In this document: piece by piece, positions 24,267 to 34,300 of the stretch
How positions within the stretch are numbered: position 1 is the stretch's first letter
How the letters are laid out: the number at the start of each line of letters is the position of its first letter
Assembly: GCF_004011695.2 (NCBI RefSeq)
Contig: NC_082425.1
Location: 62,001-126,000 of the forward strand
DNA: 64,000 nt
Direction: 5' to 3'
DNA from: Ascochyta rabiei
Lineage: Eukaryota; Ascomycota; Dothideomycetes; Pleosporales; Didymellaceae
The notes under the pieces: model-generated
What the model was told of the DNA's origin: nothing
Databases searched by the model: none
The model's input: the letters and a program-made list of their open reading frames with translations, nothing else
Position numbers and translations under genes: made by a program

Positions 24267-24465
24267 ACTCCTCATCCTCCAGCACAATCCGCTTACTCAT
24301 AGAACCAACAACCTTGGAAAAGAACCTAGCCGCAAACATCCTTAAGAAGCAGATCTTCTTAGTTAAGTAATCTAGCAGTAGGTTAAAGAGTTCTCTATTA
24401 TACTACTTATTAAGGAAGAAGTATAGTACTGTAATAGTTAGCGTAAATTTAGGCAAGGTTAGGTC
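24267..24465 (-). pseudogene. RIP-mutated partial duplicate of the Csm1/Pcs1 3' end
   Basis: This segment repeats the last exon and the start of the last intron of the neighbouring Csm1/Pcs1 gene (24509-24770) in direct tandem. Shared blocks include ATCCTCCAGCACAATCCGCT and ACAACCTTGGAAAAGAACCT. Where the copies differ, nearly all changes are C to T or G to A in this copy; for example CTCGGTCAAGTAATCTGGCA here reads CTTAGTTAAGTAATCTAGCA. About 55 bp of the exon are also deleted. The reading frame is destroyed. Confidence 0.85.
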
Positions 24466-24505
24466 AAGTTAGGTTAGACTTGTTACTTACTCACTCACTC
24501 CCTCC

Positions 24506-26243
24506 TTACTCCTCATCCTCCAGCACAATCCGCTTACTCATAGAATCAACAACCTTGGAAAAGAACCTCGCCGCGTGCGCTCTCGGGAAGCAGATCTCCT
24601 CGGTCAAGTAATCTGGCAGTAGGTCAAGCAGTTCTCTGTCGCGCTGCTCGTCGAGGAGCGGCTGGTAGACGAATTCCGTGTCGGCGTAGGACTCGCTGCC
24701 CTCGGAGACGGTGAGGTGGAAGTGCAGTGCTGCGATGGTTAGCGTGGGTTAGGATGGTTTGATTTGGTTTGATTTGATTTGATTAGTTGAGATGGGATGG
24801 GATGGAATGGGGTGGTTGAATGAAGAGGTGAGGGGAGGGGAGGGGGTAGACGTACTTCCGTTCCGCCCCGTCTGCAGACAATCATACACGTCCTCGTCGT
24901 CGTCGTTCTTCTTGACGGCCACGATGACGAGGTTGGTCAGGTCGCAGTACATCTCCACCTTCTGCTTCTGCAGCATGGCGTCTTTGGCGGCTTCGGCGCT
25001 GCCGGGCAGCACAACGCCCGTGGTGCGCGATTTCATGGCGCTGCCGGGGACTTTGGTCTCTTGCTGGGTCGAGGAGCGCGCGGCGGCGAGTTTGGTGTTG
25101 AGCGTCGTGTTCTCCTTCTGCGCCGTGTTGAGCGAGTCGGCGAGCTTCTTGTTTTCGGCTGCCAGGGCTGCGTTGGTCTTGGTGAGTGATGCGATTTCCT
25201 TGTTCCTTGTCGTGATATCGGCGGTGCGGGCTTGGAGGTCCGAGACGTGTTGTTTGAGGGCCTTGATCACGGCATCTTGGTCTGCGAGTGCGGTTAGTGG
25301 TGTGTGAGTCGATGGCCGCTCCAAGCCTACCTTTCGCGGCCTGCTCTGTCCGCTTCCGCAGCTGCTCAAAGCTCGATTCCTTGCCTGACGTCGCAGCGTC
25401 CTTCAGCGTCTCGTACCGCGCCGTCATGGCTTCCAGCTTCTTGGTCAGATCACCCACTTTCCGCCGCGCGGCCGGATCGCGCTCGGTGTCTGACACGCTC
25501 CCCGCCCGCCGCGCACCAGCTGAGGGCTGCCGTGTCCTGCTCGCTGCTGTGCGTCGCGCCGACGGCCGCGGTGGAGGCGGCATGCTCTCGGGTATCTCCT
25601 CCATTTCTATCGAGTCCTCAACGTCCATGGCATCCGCATCCGGCTCCGGCTGTGTCTCTGGGATCGTGAAAGCTTCCGGTTCCGCTTCCGTGTCTGCGCC
25701 GCGCTTGGTCGTCCGTGGCTTTGCGACAGTTTTCGGCCTGGCCTCTTTCTTCACCACCGGCTCCTTCGCTGCTGGTTTGCGCCCTCGCTTCACGGGCGCG
25801 GGCTCTTCCTGCGCAGGCTCCTCTTCCTCCTGCACTTTCTTCGCTTTGGCCGGCCGCCCTCTCTTGGCAGGCTTCACAGGCCCCGTCGCTTCAGCGACAT
25901 GGTCTTCGTCGAGCTCGTCTGCTCGCTCCTCTCCGTCGCTCCCTGCGCCGTTCCTGCGCCCCGCCGGCGCCTTGCGACCAGCCTTTGCGGGCGCCCTCTT
26001 CGCGGCAGCGTCCTTTTGAGCCTCGGCTACACGCGTCGCAGGCCGGCCTCTCGCCGTCGCCTTGGCCGCAGGAGCGCTTCTGGCCGGTTGCGCGGCCTTG
26101 CCACGCGCCTTGCGCGCCGGCGCTTTGGTTTCGGTGTTGGAGTCCGGCGTGGGCATGGCGTCGAGCTCGTCGGGGGTCATGTCGTCTTCCGAGGCCGAGT
26201 CGACGGTGAAGGAAATGTTGGCGAGCGCACTGCGCGGCGCCAT
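24506..26243 (-). CDS. Monopolin complex subunit Csm1/Pcs1
   Basis: Kinetochore-associated protein of 520 residues in three exons: 25331-26243, 24856-25281 and 24506-24729, phase-consistent with GT-AG introns. The N-terminal 270 residues are disordered, Lys/Ala/Pro-rich with AT-hook-like KRGRPAK and VKRGRKPA motifs. A long coiled coil follows (about 280-400: LTKKLEAMTARYETLK, then ALKQHVSDLQ and NKKLADSLN). The globular Csm1 domain occupies about 420-515: MYCDLTNLVIVAVKK, DVYDCLQTGRNGTLHFHL, TEFVYQPLLDEQRDRELLDL and TEEICFPRAHAARF. In yeast the complex cross-links kinetochores in meiosis I and acts at rDNA; the fission yeast homologue Pcs1 prevents merotely. A large transposon ends 83 bp upstream of its start codon, and a RIP-mutated copy of its 3' end lies just downstream. 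Confidence 0.9.
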
Positions 26244-26326
26244 CTTGTCGTGGTGGAGACGTTGCGCCGGGTTAGGTGGCCGGAAGCTGCGCGTCTTGCT
26301 CGTCCTCCCGCACGGCCAGTGGCATG

Positions 26327-26506
26327 TTATCTCATTAATCCGACACTCCGCTTACCCTAGCGCACCCTCGCAGGCTCTAGCAAACTCTAGCAAACTCTAG
26401 CAAACTCTAGCAAACTCTAGCAGCCAATCACATACTAGTGCGAATTTCAGCTAATTACAGATTAATAACGTAAGTCAGCGCAAAGCCTAAGCAGAGCGTC
26501 TAAGAG
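26327..26506 (+). repeat. Left terminal inverted repeat of the large element
   Basis: Starts TTATCTCAT, contains four CAAACTCTAG decamers (26381-26420) and ends with the block GCAGAGCGTCTAAGAG. It matches the reverse complement of 44895-45036 in interrupted blocks. Confidence 0.7.
26381..26420. repeat. CAAACTCTAG decamer tandem array
   Basis: Four perfect tandem copies of CAAACTCTAG with partial copies on both sides. Related CTCTAGCA/GCTAGAGT words recur throughout the large element. Confidence 0.9.
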
Positions 26507-26941
26507 ATTTTAGTTCCTAGTTTAGTGTAAAGTAATTTTAGGCCTTTGTTATAATTATTATTAGCTATTAACTGTATAACACTACTATATCTAATTATCT
26601 TACAGTAATATAAATATTTAGAGTAAGAAATTCTAATTCTCCTTATACTAATTATGTCTAACTCTACTAGATTTCTTATTAATAACTACACTACTAAAGG
26701 TATTACGTTAATCCTTTAATCCTATTTACTGCTAGTAAACACCTACTATACTACCTATTATTACTAAAAGTATTTATAGTGTTTACTAGTATTGTCTATA
26801 ACCCTATTAAGACTCTTATAGCGCTCTGTCTAGCATAACTAGTCTAGTGTAGCGTTACTGCTGTATACTACTACGCACTACATCTAATATATAGAGAGAA
26901 CTTAATAAACTCTAGTAGCTAGATTAGTTGTCTACTAGCTG

Positions 26942-27243
26942 CTAGCTGCTTATAAAGGTAGTAAGTCTTATAGACTCTAGCAGCTATCTACTAGCTACTT
27001 ATAAAGGTAGTAAGTCTTACAGACTCTAGTAGCTATCTACTAGCTGCTTATAAAGGCAGTAAGTCTTATAGACTCTAGTAGCTATCTACTAGCTGCCTAA
27101 GTAGGTAGCAAGTCTAGTAAACTCTAGCAGCTATTTATTATCTGCTGGCTACCTGTATAGGTAGCAAGTCTAGTAAACTCTAGCAGCTATCTATTATCTA
27201 CTAGCTACCTGCGCAGGCAGTAAGTCTAGTAAACTCTAGTAGC
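26942..27243. repeat. Minisatellite, about six units of 49-56 bp
   Basis: Units start near CTAGCTGCTTATAAAGGTAG and contain AGACTCTAGTAGCTATCTA. Units 1-3 are close to identical; units 4-6 diverge by transitions and small insertions. It lies just upstream of the helicase remains. Confidence 0.8.
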
Positions 27244-27399
27244 TTAATAGGCTAGTAAAAGGATAGAAGCTCTAAGGCTTTAATAGATAGTTAAAGTAAG
27301 CGCGTAAGGGCCTCTAGGGCAGAACAGAAGACAAGAGAGCTTTAGAAGAGGACAGAAAAGGAGTAGACACAAATCCTTACTCTCTTTAATAGGGAGGCT

Positions 27400-29780
27400 A
27401 GACTGTCTAAAGATTAAATTGCTGGCTATTAGGATATAGAGACCTTTCTAGAACTTATTAACACTATGTAGTTAGAAGAAAATGTTAATTTCTAGACTAG
27501 GATTATTAAATATTGTCTTATACTTATTCTGTGCTATAGAGGTTACACTGCTACGCTCTAACTAGAATAAATTTACACACTATAGATACTTATATTTACT
27601 AGATTAGACGTTCTACTTATTACACGTACTAGATTTAGTAAGAGTATTATCTTCTATATATTTACACTGCTAATAGGAAAGATAACACTATAGTTAGTGC
27701 TACTAAACAAGCTTAGTAAAGAGCAGACATATAATATTAAGAGACTGCTAGGTACTAACCTAGTGTTGCTAAATAAGAAGACTTGTACTGCTAAGAAGAA
27801 GCTTATAGACTAGATTGCTAAGAGGAAGTTTATATATGTTCTTCTTAGGCTAGAATAGGTATCTAGTACAGCGTTTTAAGATGTACTAAAGCAGACAGAG
27901 TTCTAGGCGCGCATTAGAATAGTAGCTATTAACAAGGTGCACCTTGTCTCCTAGTAGGAAACCTTCTAACTAAAGTTTGTAATGCTAAGTAAGTTGTATA
28001 CTGCTCTTTATAATAATATAATGTAGTTTAGATATACTACTACTCTTAATACAGCTACTAAAGGTATTATACTCTAGAAAGCTAGCTTTAGAGCTGTTAG
28101 TAGTAGAAGGGTGTATAAGACGCGTGTTATACAAACGTTAATTAATTAGCCTAATATATCTCTTTACCTAGTACTAATACTGCGTATAAAGTAGAAAGTA
28201 TAGGACACCTTAGCCTTTCTGTTAACTAAGGCTGTATGCAATAGTAAGGCGACACTAGAGAAGATCCCTAAGACTATTATCTTTATTAACAGATAATAGC
28301 AGCTCTAGGCAGCAGCGCTGTAGGTTATAGAAGCTCTAGTGTTTCTGTCTAAGACTCTACTACCTAAGAAGAAGTACACTAAAGCCTCTTCTAATAAAGG
28401 CTTATACGTTCTAGATATAGTATATATATTCTATACTAACACTACTAAACTTAACTATAACTAGACGTATACTAAGTTTAAATGTCCTACTTCTTATATA
28501 TATATTATCTTTACTATAACTTTATTAGGTATAGATATTAATATTAAAGATATTATAAGGGTTGTAACTTGCAGTATAATAATTAGTAAGAGCTTAGGTA
28601 ATCTCTAGTAATGCCTTAGTTATAGTGCGCGTAGAGATAGTCTATCTAGTAAGGCTATTATTATACTACTATATTAGCTCTTTAACTTAGAGGGCAAGAC
28701 CTAGCCCCTAGTAGTAGAGGGAGGAGTATAGTTGTCTACTCTAGCGTCCTTATAATAGTTGTTAAGGAAGCACGCTTAGGCGTTTACTTTACGCGCCTTA
28801 GTAGGTAGCTTTTAGCTAAGCTAGCTGTTACAGTATGCAACACTAGGTAACACTACTAACATAGACAAGCTACGGGAGGAACCTAATCTAACTAACATAG
28901 TTAATAGTTATAACAGACCTAAGAGACTTTAATTCTAGACTAAGGGTAGGAAGAAGTAGCGCGATAGCATCCTGTTCTAGCTAAAGATAGTAAATAGTAG
29001 ATGTTATTATTATAGGTTTCTTAAGGACCTAGGCAAGTATAACCTGCTACTAGAGTAACAGTAGATTGTTCTGCTAGGACAGTGTTGCTCTACCTGTAAC
29101 GCCAGCTTACACGTAGACTTAGTTAAGCTACTAGACTAGCTAAAGCCTATTAAGCTATTGTAGGCTAGCTCTCTTACTGCTGCTATACTTAAGGAGCTAA
29201 ACAACTTATTAACAATAAGGGCTACTCTTAAGTTAGGGTTTATTAATTTAGGTTATTCTATAGTACCTAGTAGTTTTATACATAGCTCTTTATACCTCTA
29301 GTTTATTTACGCCTTTACTAAGAGCATTAGAAAGAAGGGTAAGACATACTTGTATACAGTAGAGCAGTTAGCTAAGAACTTTAACTGTCTAAAGTAGTAG
29401 ACGCGTTTTAATAACAAGGCATAGTAGCTAGTAGGTAAGCTCCCTATACTTGCAGTAAATACTTACTAGAGAAATAAGGCTAAGAGAGAAGCTAAGGCTA
29501 AGAAGAGGAAACAGTATAACTAGATAGTGTAGTTATAGGTCTCTACTACTACATAGTTACAGGCCACTCTAAATAGAAGTCTTAACTCTTAATTAGCACA
29601 ACTTACAGCTTGTCTTAATACTAGCACAACAGCGTAGTTTATCTAGCTAGTATTGCCTAGTGCAAGTACGCTAGTAGCATTAAGTCTAGTAGTGTTCTAA
29701 CACTTAAGTAGACTTATAACACTGTTAACGTGTACGCGTTAGAATAGAAAAACTAACACTAGTAACAGTATAGCTTTAAC
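27400..29780 (+). pseudogene. RecQ-type SF2 helicase remnant of the large element
   Basis: Plus-strand reading of this AT-rich stretch gives a helicase broken by many TAG/TAA codons. Visible pieces in order: Walker A region VLLITRTRFSKSIIF at about 27610-27655 (expected TGxGKS, both Gly codons changed by G to A); DEVH box as VAINKVHLVS near 27930-27955 (Asp and Glu codons changed by G to A) followed by the FRPEF-like stretch typical of RecQ; motif III-like TTTLNTATKG; a C-terminal helicase half with IFINRQQQL-like and LLGIDINIKDIIRVV pieces (from LGMGIDIPDVxRVV, about 28505-28565); and a Cys cluster GQCCSTCNASLHVD near 29080-29110. The damage pattern is RIP throughout. Helicases of this kind are known from telomere-linked and transposon-borne genes in fungi. 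It cannot be functional. Confidence 0.75.
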
Positions 29781-30007
29781 TCCTATATAAGCGCCCTTAA
29801 GTAAGGTTTCTAGAAATAAGCCTTATAAGGGTTTAACACTGTCTATTATTGTACCTTTAACACTAGGCACACCTAGGGTTAAAAAGGCTACACCTAGACG
29901 TAATAAGCTTTTCCTAAGCTTTACACTAGTGTCTTATAGTAGGCGTAAGTAGACATTAACTAAGAAAGGGATAGATGTATTTAAGTAGAACTGTAGATAA
30001 TAGGTAG

Positions 30008-30290
30008 AGTCTAGCTGCTGTATAAAGGACTAGACCCTACTAGAGTTTAGCTATTATGTAGAGGACTATCCTAACAGGTCTACTACTAGACTCTGCTAGA
30101 GATTAGCTGTTGTATAGAGGACTAGCCTAACAGGTCTACTACTAGACTCTACTAGAGTTTAGCTGTTATGTAGAGGACTAGCCTAATAGGTCTGCTACTA
30201 GACTCTGCTAGAGTTTAGCTGTTGTGTAGAGGACTAGACCCTACTAGAGTTTAGCTGCTGTATAAAGGACTAGCCTTTACTGTAGAGTTT
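30008..30290. repeat. Minisatellite of about 57-bp units downstream of helicase remains
   Basis: Four to five diverged units containing GCTAGAGTTTAGCTGTTGTG, TAGAGGACTAGCCTAACAGG and TCTACTACTAGACTCT. The same CTAGAGTTT word occurs at the ends of the large element. Confidence 0.75.
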
Positions 30291-30312
30291 ATATTTAGGT
30301 TATACATATACT

Positions 30313-30799
30313 TGTTAAAGTTGTACTTTAGTTAAAGACCGTAAGCACTAATTCTATTGGTTCTTAGGGATAAGTACGGTTACTAGATCGGTAAGGGTTA
30401 TTAACTAAGCAAAGCTTGTGAAGATAGGGTGCAATAAATAGTACAGAGTAGACTGTCTAGTTTAAGAGCAGGTTAAGATTCTAAAGACAAACTTAATTAA
30501 TAAGGTTAAACACAAACTATAAGGGTTATGTTCCTGCTAACTATATACTAAGGAGATATAGTACTTATTAATAAGTAGCTAGAGTTAGTCTAATAAAATA
30601 TATAAGGGTGCTTATAGACAAGTATATTATACTATACTTATTAATAAGCAGTTATGTGTGTTATGCTTGTTAACAAGCAGTCACATAACATCCCTATCTG
30701 TTCTGTCCTTCTCTACTGTTTGTTCCTTCAGAGCGGAGTCAGAGGTCTTGGTTGGCTGGTACTTATGTTTGTGCCGTGCCCTAGCACAGGATTGTAACA
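30313..30799 (-). repeat. 3' LTR (487 bp)
   Basis: Begins TGTTAAAGTTGTACTTTAGT and ends with GGATTGTAACA. It aligns end to end with 36818-37304; differences are C/T and G/A transitions. Confidence 0.93.
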
Positions 30800-30899
30800 C
30801 TATCCCCCCTTCCCCTTTAGTTTGTTCTTAAACTATATAATTGTCTGTTAGAGTTTTATATAATCTGTAATCTCTACATCTAGTAACCTGTAAGTTAAG

Positions 30900-31334
30900 A
30901 TGTCCTTGTACGCCTGCAACATCTGTCTTGCATTAGAAATCTGCCAAGCTAATACACCCACCAAAGTCCCCTGCAATTATTGTTTCTTTAGCAGCCATAA
31001 GTGCTATATTATACTAGGTAGTCTAAAAGGTCTAAAGTGTGCTAAGTGTATAAAGGCTGGCAAGCTATATATAAATATGTCTTAGGCGTTATTAGATAAG
31101 ACTTGTAAGGAGTATAAGAAAAAGGTAGAAGAGGACAAGTTACTCCTTACAACTGTTATTGCGCAATTGTTGCGTAATAAGAAAATCCTAAAACAGGCAA
31201 ATAAACGCACGCGGCAAAAGGCGCTGTGTTTGGCAAATAGGATGGTTAAGGCTGGCAAGTTGGACCTGGCTAAGGAAGTTGATCCTAACTGTCCTGCTGC
31301 GTCCATTGGCATGTGTGCCTCGCCAGCTACCTAG
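30900..31334 (+). pseudogene. Accessory ORF of the retrotransposon, opposite strand, zinc-finger-like
   Basis: Between the end of pol and the 3' LTR, on the strand opposite gag-pol, a 144-codon frame is interrupted by one TAG (31083-31085). The first half has paired cysteines: CNICLALEICQANTP, then PCNYCFFSSHKC and LKCAKCIKAGK. The second half is a charged helix, EYKKKVEEDKLLL then LLRNKKILKQANKRTRQKA. A Cys cluster plus coiled coil in this position and orientation resembles accessory ORFs I recall from other fungal gypsy elements. The rest of the element is far more damaged than this frame. Function unknown; a capsid-independent DNA- or RNA-binding role is only a guess. Confidence 0.6.
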
Positions 31335-31399
31335 AAGGCTCTTGGTTTAATTAAAGAGTCTGTTGCAAATTATAGTACTTGCGTACCAATTAGCAGCAA

Positions 31400-34300
31400 C
31401 TTATAAGGTGCGCAGGTGGTTCCTATGTGTTTTCTAAGTCCAGGTATCCTAACTATTTAACTAGATACCTTTATTAATTGCTATTTCCCTTATATATTAC
31501 TATTTTTTTAACTTCCTATTTATCTTCGCCGTTGGCTTAATAATGGAAGTTTTCCTGGATGGGCGTTCTAGGGTTAGCTGGTTCTAATAGCGAGATGTGG
31601 AACACTAGATAGATCTTTGCATCCTTTAGCAGATTAAGTCTATAGTTAACTATACTTATCTGCTTAGAAATAAAAAAGGGTCTAACTTTAACGTAGTCTA
31701 GTTTTTTTGTTAGTCTTTGTGTGCGAAGGTTTTTAGTAAGGAGATAGACTTTATCCCCCTCTTTTAGCTAAGGTGCTGTTTTTCTTTTCTAGTTAACATA
31801 TAAGATTGCTTGTTCTTAAGCCTTACTAATGTTTTCTAGTGCCTTCTTGTGCACTTTCTTTAGTCTTGCTACTAAGGATATTGCTAATTTAGTCTGAATT
31901 AGCGTATCCAGACTTCTGGTAAAGAGATTTAGGTGCATCCTGTGGTTTAGGAAGAACAGCAATTTACCTGTTACTTCTAACAATTTGTTATTGTATGTAA
32001 TCTGTGCTATAGGTAACAGCAAAACCTAGTTGTCTTGCTGCTGGTTGCTGTAAATCTGTAGGTATGTTTCTATGGTCTGATTAGTTCTTTCAGTCTGTCT
32101 ATCTGTCTGCGGATGATAGGCTGTCAAGAGCTTCTTCTTGGTACCAATAGCTGCCAAGAGCGTGGTCCAGTAGTTTAACGTGAAGAGCTTGTCTTAATTG
32201 CTAATAATTAATTCAGGTATGCCGTGATGCCTTATGTGTTAATCTAGGAACACTTATGTAAGCTGCTCTGCAGTATAACTATGTCAAAACAGTATTATTT
32301 TAGCGTACTTAGTAAATCTGTCAACTATAACGAAGATTGAGTTGTAGTCGTATCTGGTAACAGGGTCTCTTAAGATAGGCAGCTAAGTAACAAAATCTAT
32401 CGTAATGTTCGTCTATAGTGCCGTTGGCGGCTCTATTGCCTGCATTTCTCCGTATTTTGCGTGTGTACTGTGTTTATTTTACTGGCAGTTAACACAGTTT
32501 TTTATGTATTTAGTAACCTTATCCTTTATGTTGCTAAACTTGTAGTGTTGTTTAATAAGTTCTATTGTGTGTGTAATTCCAGGGTGTCTGTGTAGCAGGT
32601 TATTATGGTAATTAGCTATAATTTTATCCTAAAGTTCCTCTAGTACGTCTGATGTGATACGCTAGTTAATTTTAATTCGCATTATGTTGTTAAGCTGCTG
32701 CAATAGTCCTAGGGATCTATTGTTGTTAATTCCTAACACTGCGAACTGGTTAATTGTTTTTTCTCTAGTAAGGTTGTGTTATTAACTAAGTGCATTAGCT
32801 CTACTATTGTCCTTGCCTGGAGTGTATAGTATCCTGAATTTGTATTATCTAAGCATCTCAGACTAACATACTTAGCGTCTATTTAAGACTTTACTTGTGG
32901 TAAAGTATACCAGGTTCTTGTGGTTGGTATAGATAGTAAGTTCTAAGCAACTTTCTGCGTATAGTCGCCAATGTTCCAAGGCTGATACAATTACGAGTAA
33001 TTCTTTGTTATGCACATTGTAGCGTTCTTCTAGTCCTAAGAACTTGTGTGAGTAGTATGCAATAGGGTGCTATAGTCTATCCTTTTCTTACGTAATATAT
33101 GCGCCTAATGCAAGATCTAAGGTATTAGTCTCTATGCGCATTAGTTTGCTGCTGTAAAATATAATTAATATAGGAGGTGCAATACAGGCTTGCTTAAGTG
33201 CCTTAAACATATTGTCTTATTCTTGTCCCTACTTAAATGGTGTGTCCTTCCGCGTAAGCTTCGTTAGCAGGATTGCAATCTTAGAGTAGTCCTTAATAAA
33301 GCGTTAGTTAAAGTTAACAAATCCTAAGAATTCCTAGATCTGCTTAACTGTTTTTGGCGTCTGCCAGGTCCTGACTACTTCCACCTTAGTTAGACTGATC
33401 TTGACTCTGTGTCGTCCTACAATGTACCCCAGGAATTCGACTTCCTCCTTGTGCCATTCGCACTTTTTAGGTTTAAGCTGTAGGTCTGCCTGCTGTAGGC
33501 ATTCTAGCACTTCTGTAACGTGTTGCGTGTGCTCTTTTAGTGTCTTTAAGTACACTAAGATATTGTCTAGGTACGCTACCACAGTTCTGTCAAGGTGTGT
33601 TCTAAGGACGTTGTTAATTAACTCCTAACATGTTGCTGGTGCGTTTGTTAGACTGAACAGCATAACTAGGTACTTATAGAGTCTGTATCGCGTCCTAAAT
33701 GCCATTTTCTATTCTTCTTCTTCCTTTATGCGTATAAGGTTGTACGCGCCTTATAGATCTAACGCTGTAAAGTACTAAGCTCCTGCTAGCTAGTCCTGCA
33801 ACTCCGTGATGTTTGGGAGCAGGTAGCGGTTCTTAATAGTGATTTTATTAAGCTTCCTGAAGTTAATGTAAGGTTGTAGCTTGCTATCCTTCTTAGGAAC
33901 AAACATGATTAGGTACCCTGCAGGTAATTCTAATCTTCTAATAAATCCCTTCTTAAGGTTCTCCTTAATATACTTATAAAGTACTTTAAGTTCCTTTTCT
34001 AATAGTTAGTATAATAGCCCAAAAGTCGGTATCTTTCCTTCCTAGAGCTTAATCTTGTGATCCTAGGGTTTATGCTTAGGCAGGGCTTTTGCTGTAAGCT
34101 CTTCTCTAAACATCTCTGCGTACTGTTGGTAAACGTCAGGGATAACAGGAGGTGCACTCTTTTCCTCCTTAACTCTTGCTTTGTGATCTGTAGGGCTCTC
34201 AGTATCTGCAGAGTTAACTGCTCTATCTTGGCGCGTCTTATGTGTCGAAGAGACATTGTTAATCTCCTTCTTATCTACCAGCTGCTGCGTGCGCTGCGTA

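Noticed and set aside
24882..26243. Single 453-codon frame for the Csm1 region
   Set aside because: It reads through intron 1 and then follows the wrong frame; splicing at 25330/25282 restores the coiled coil and the Csm1 domain.
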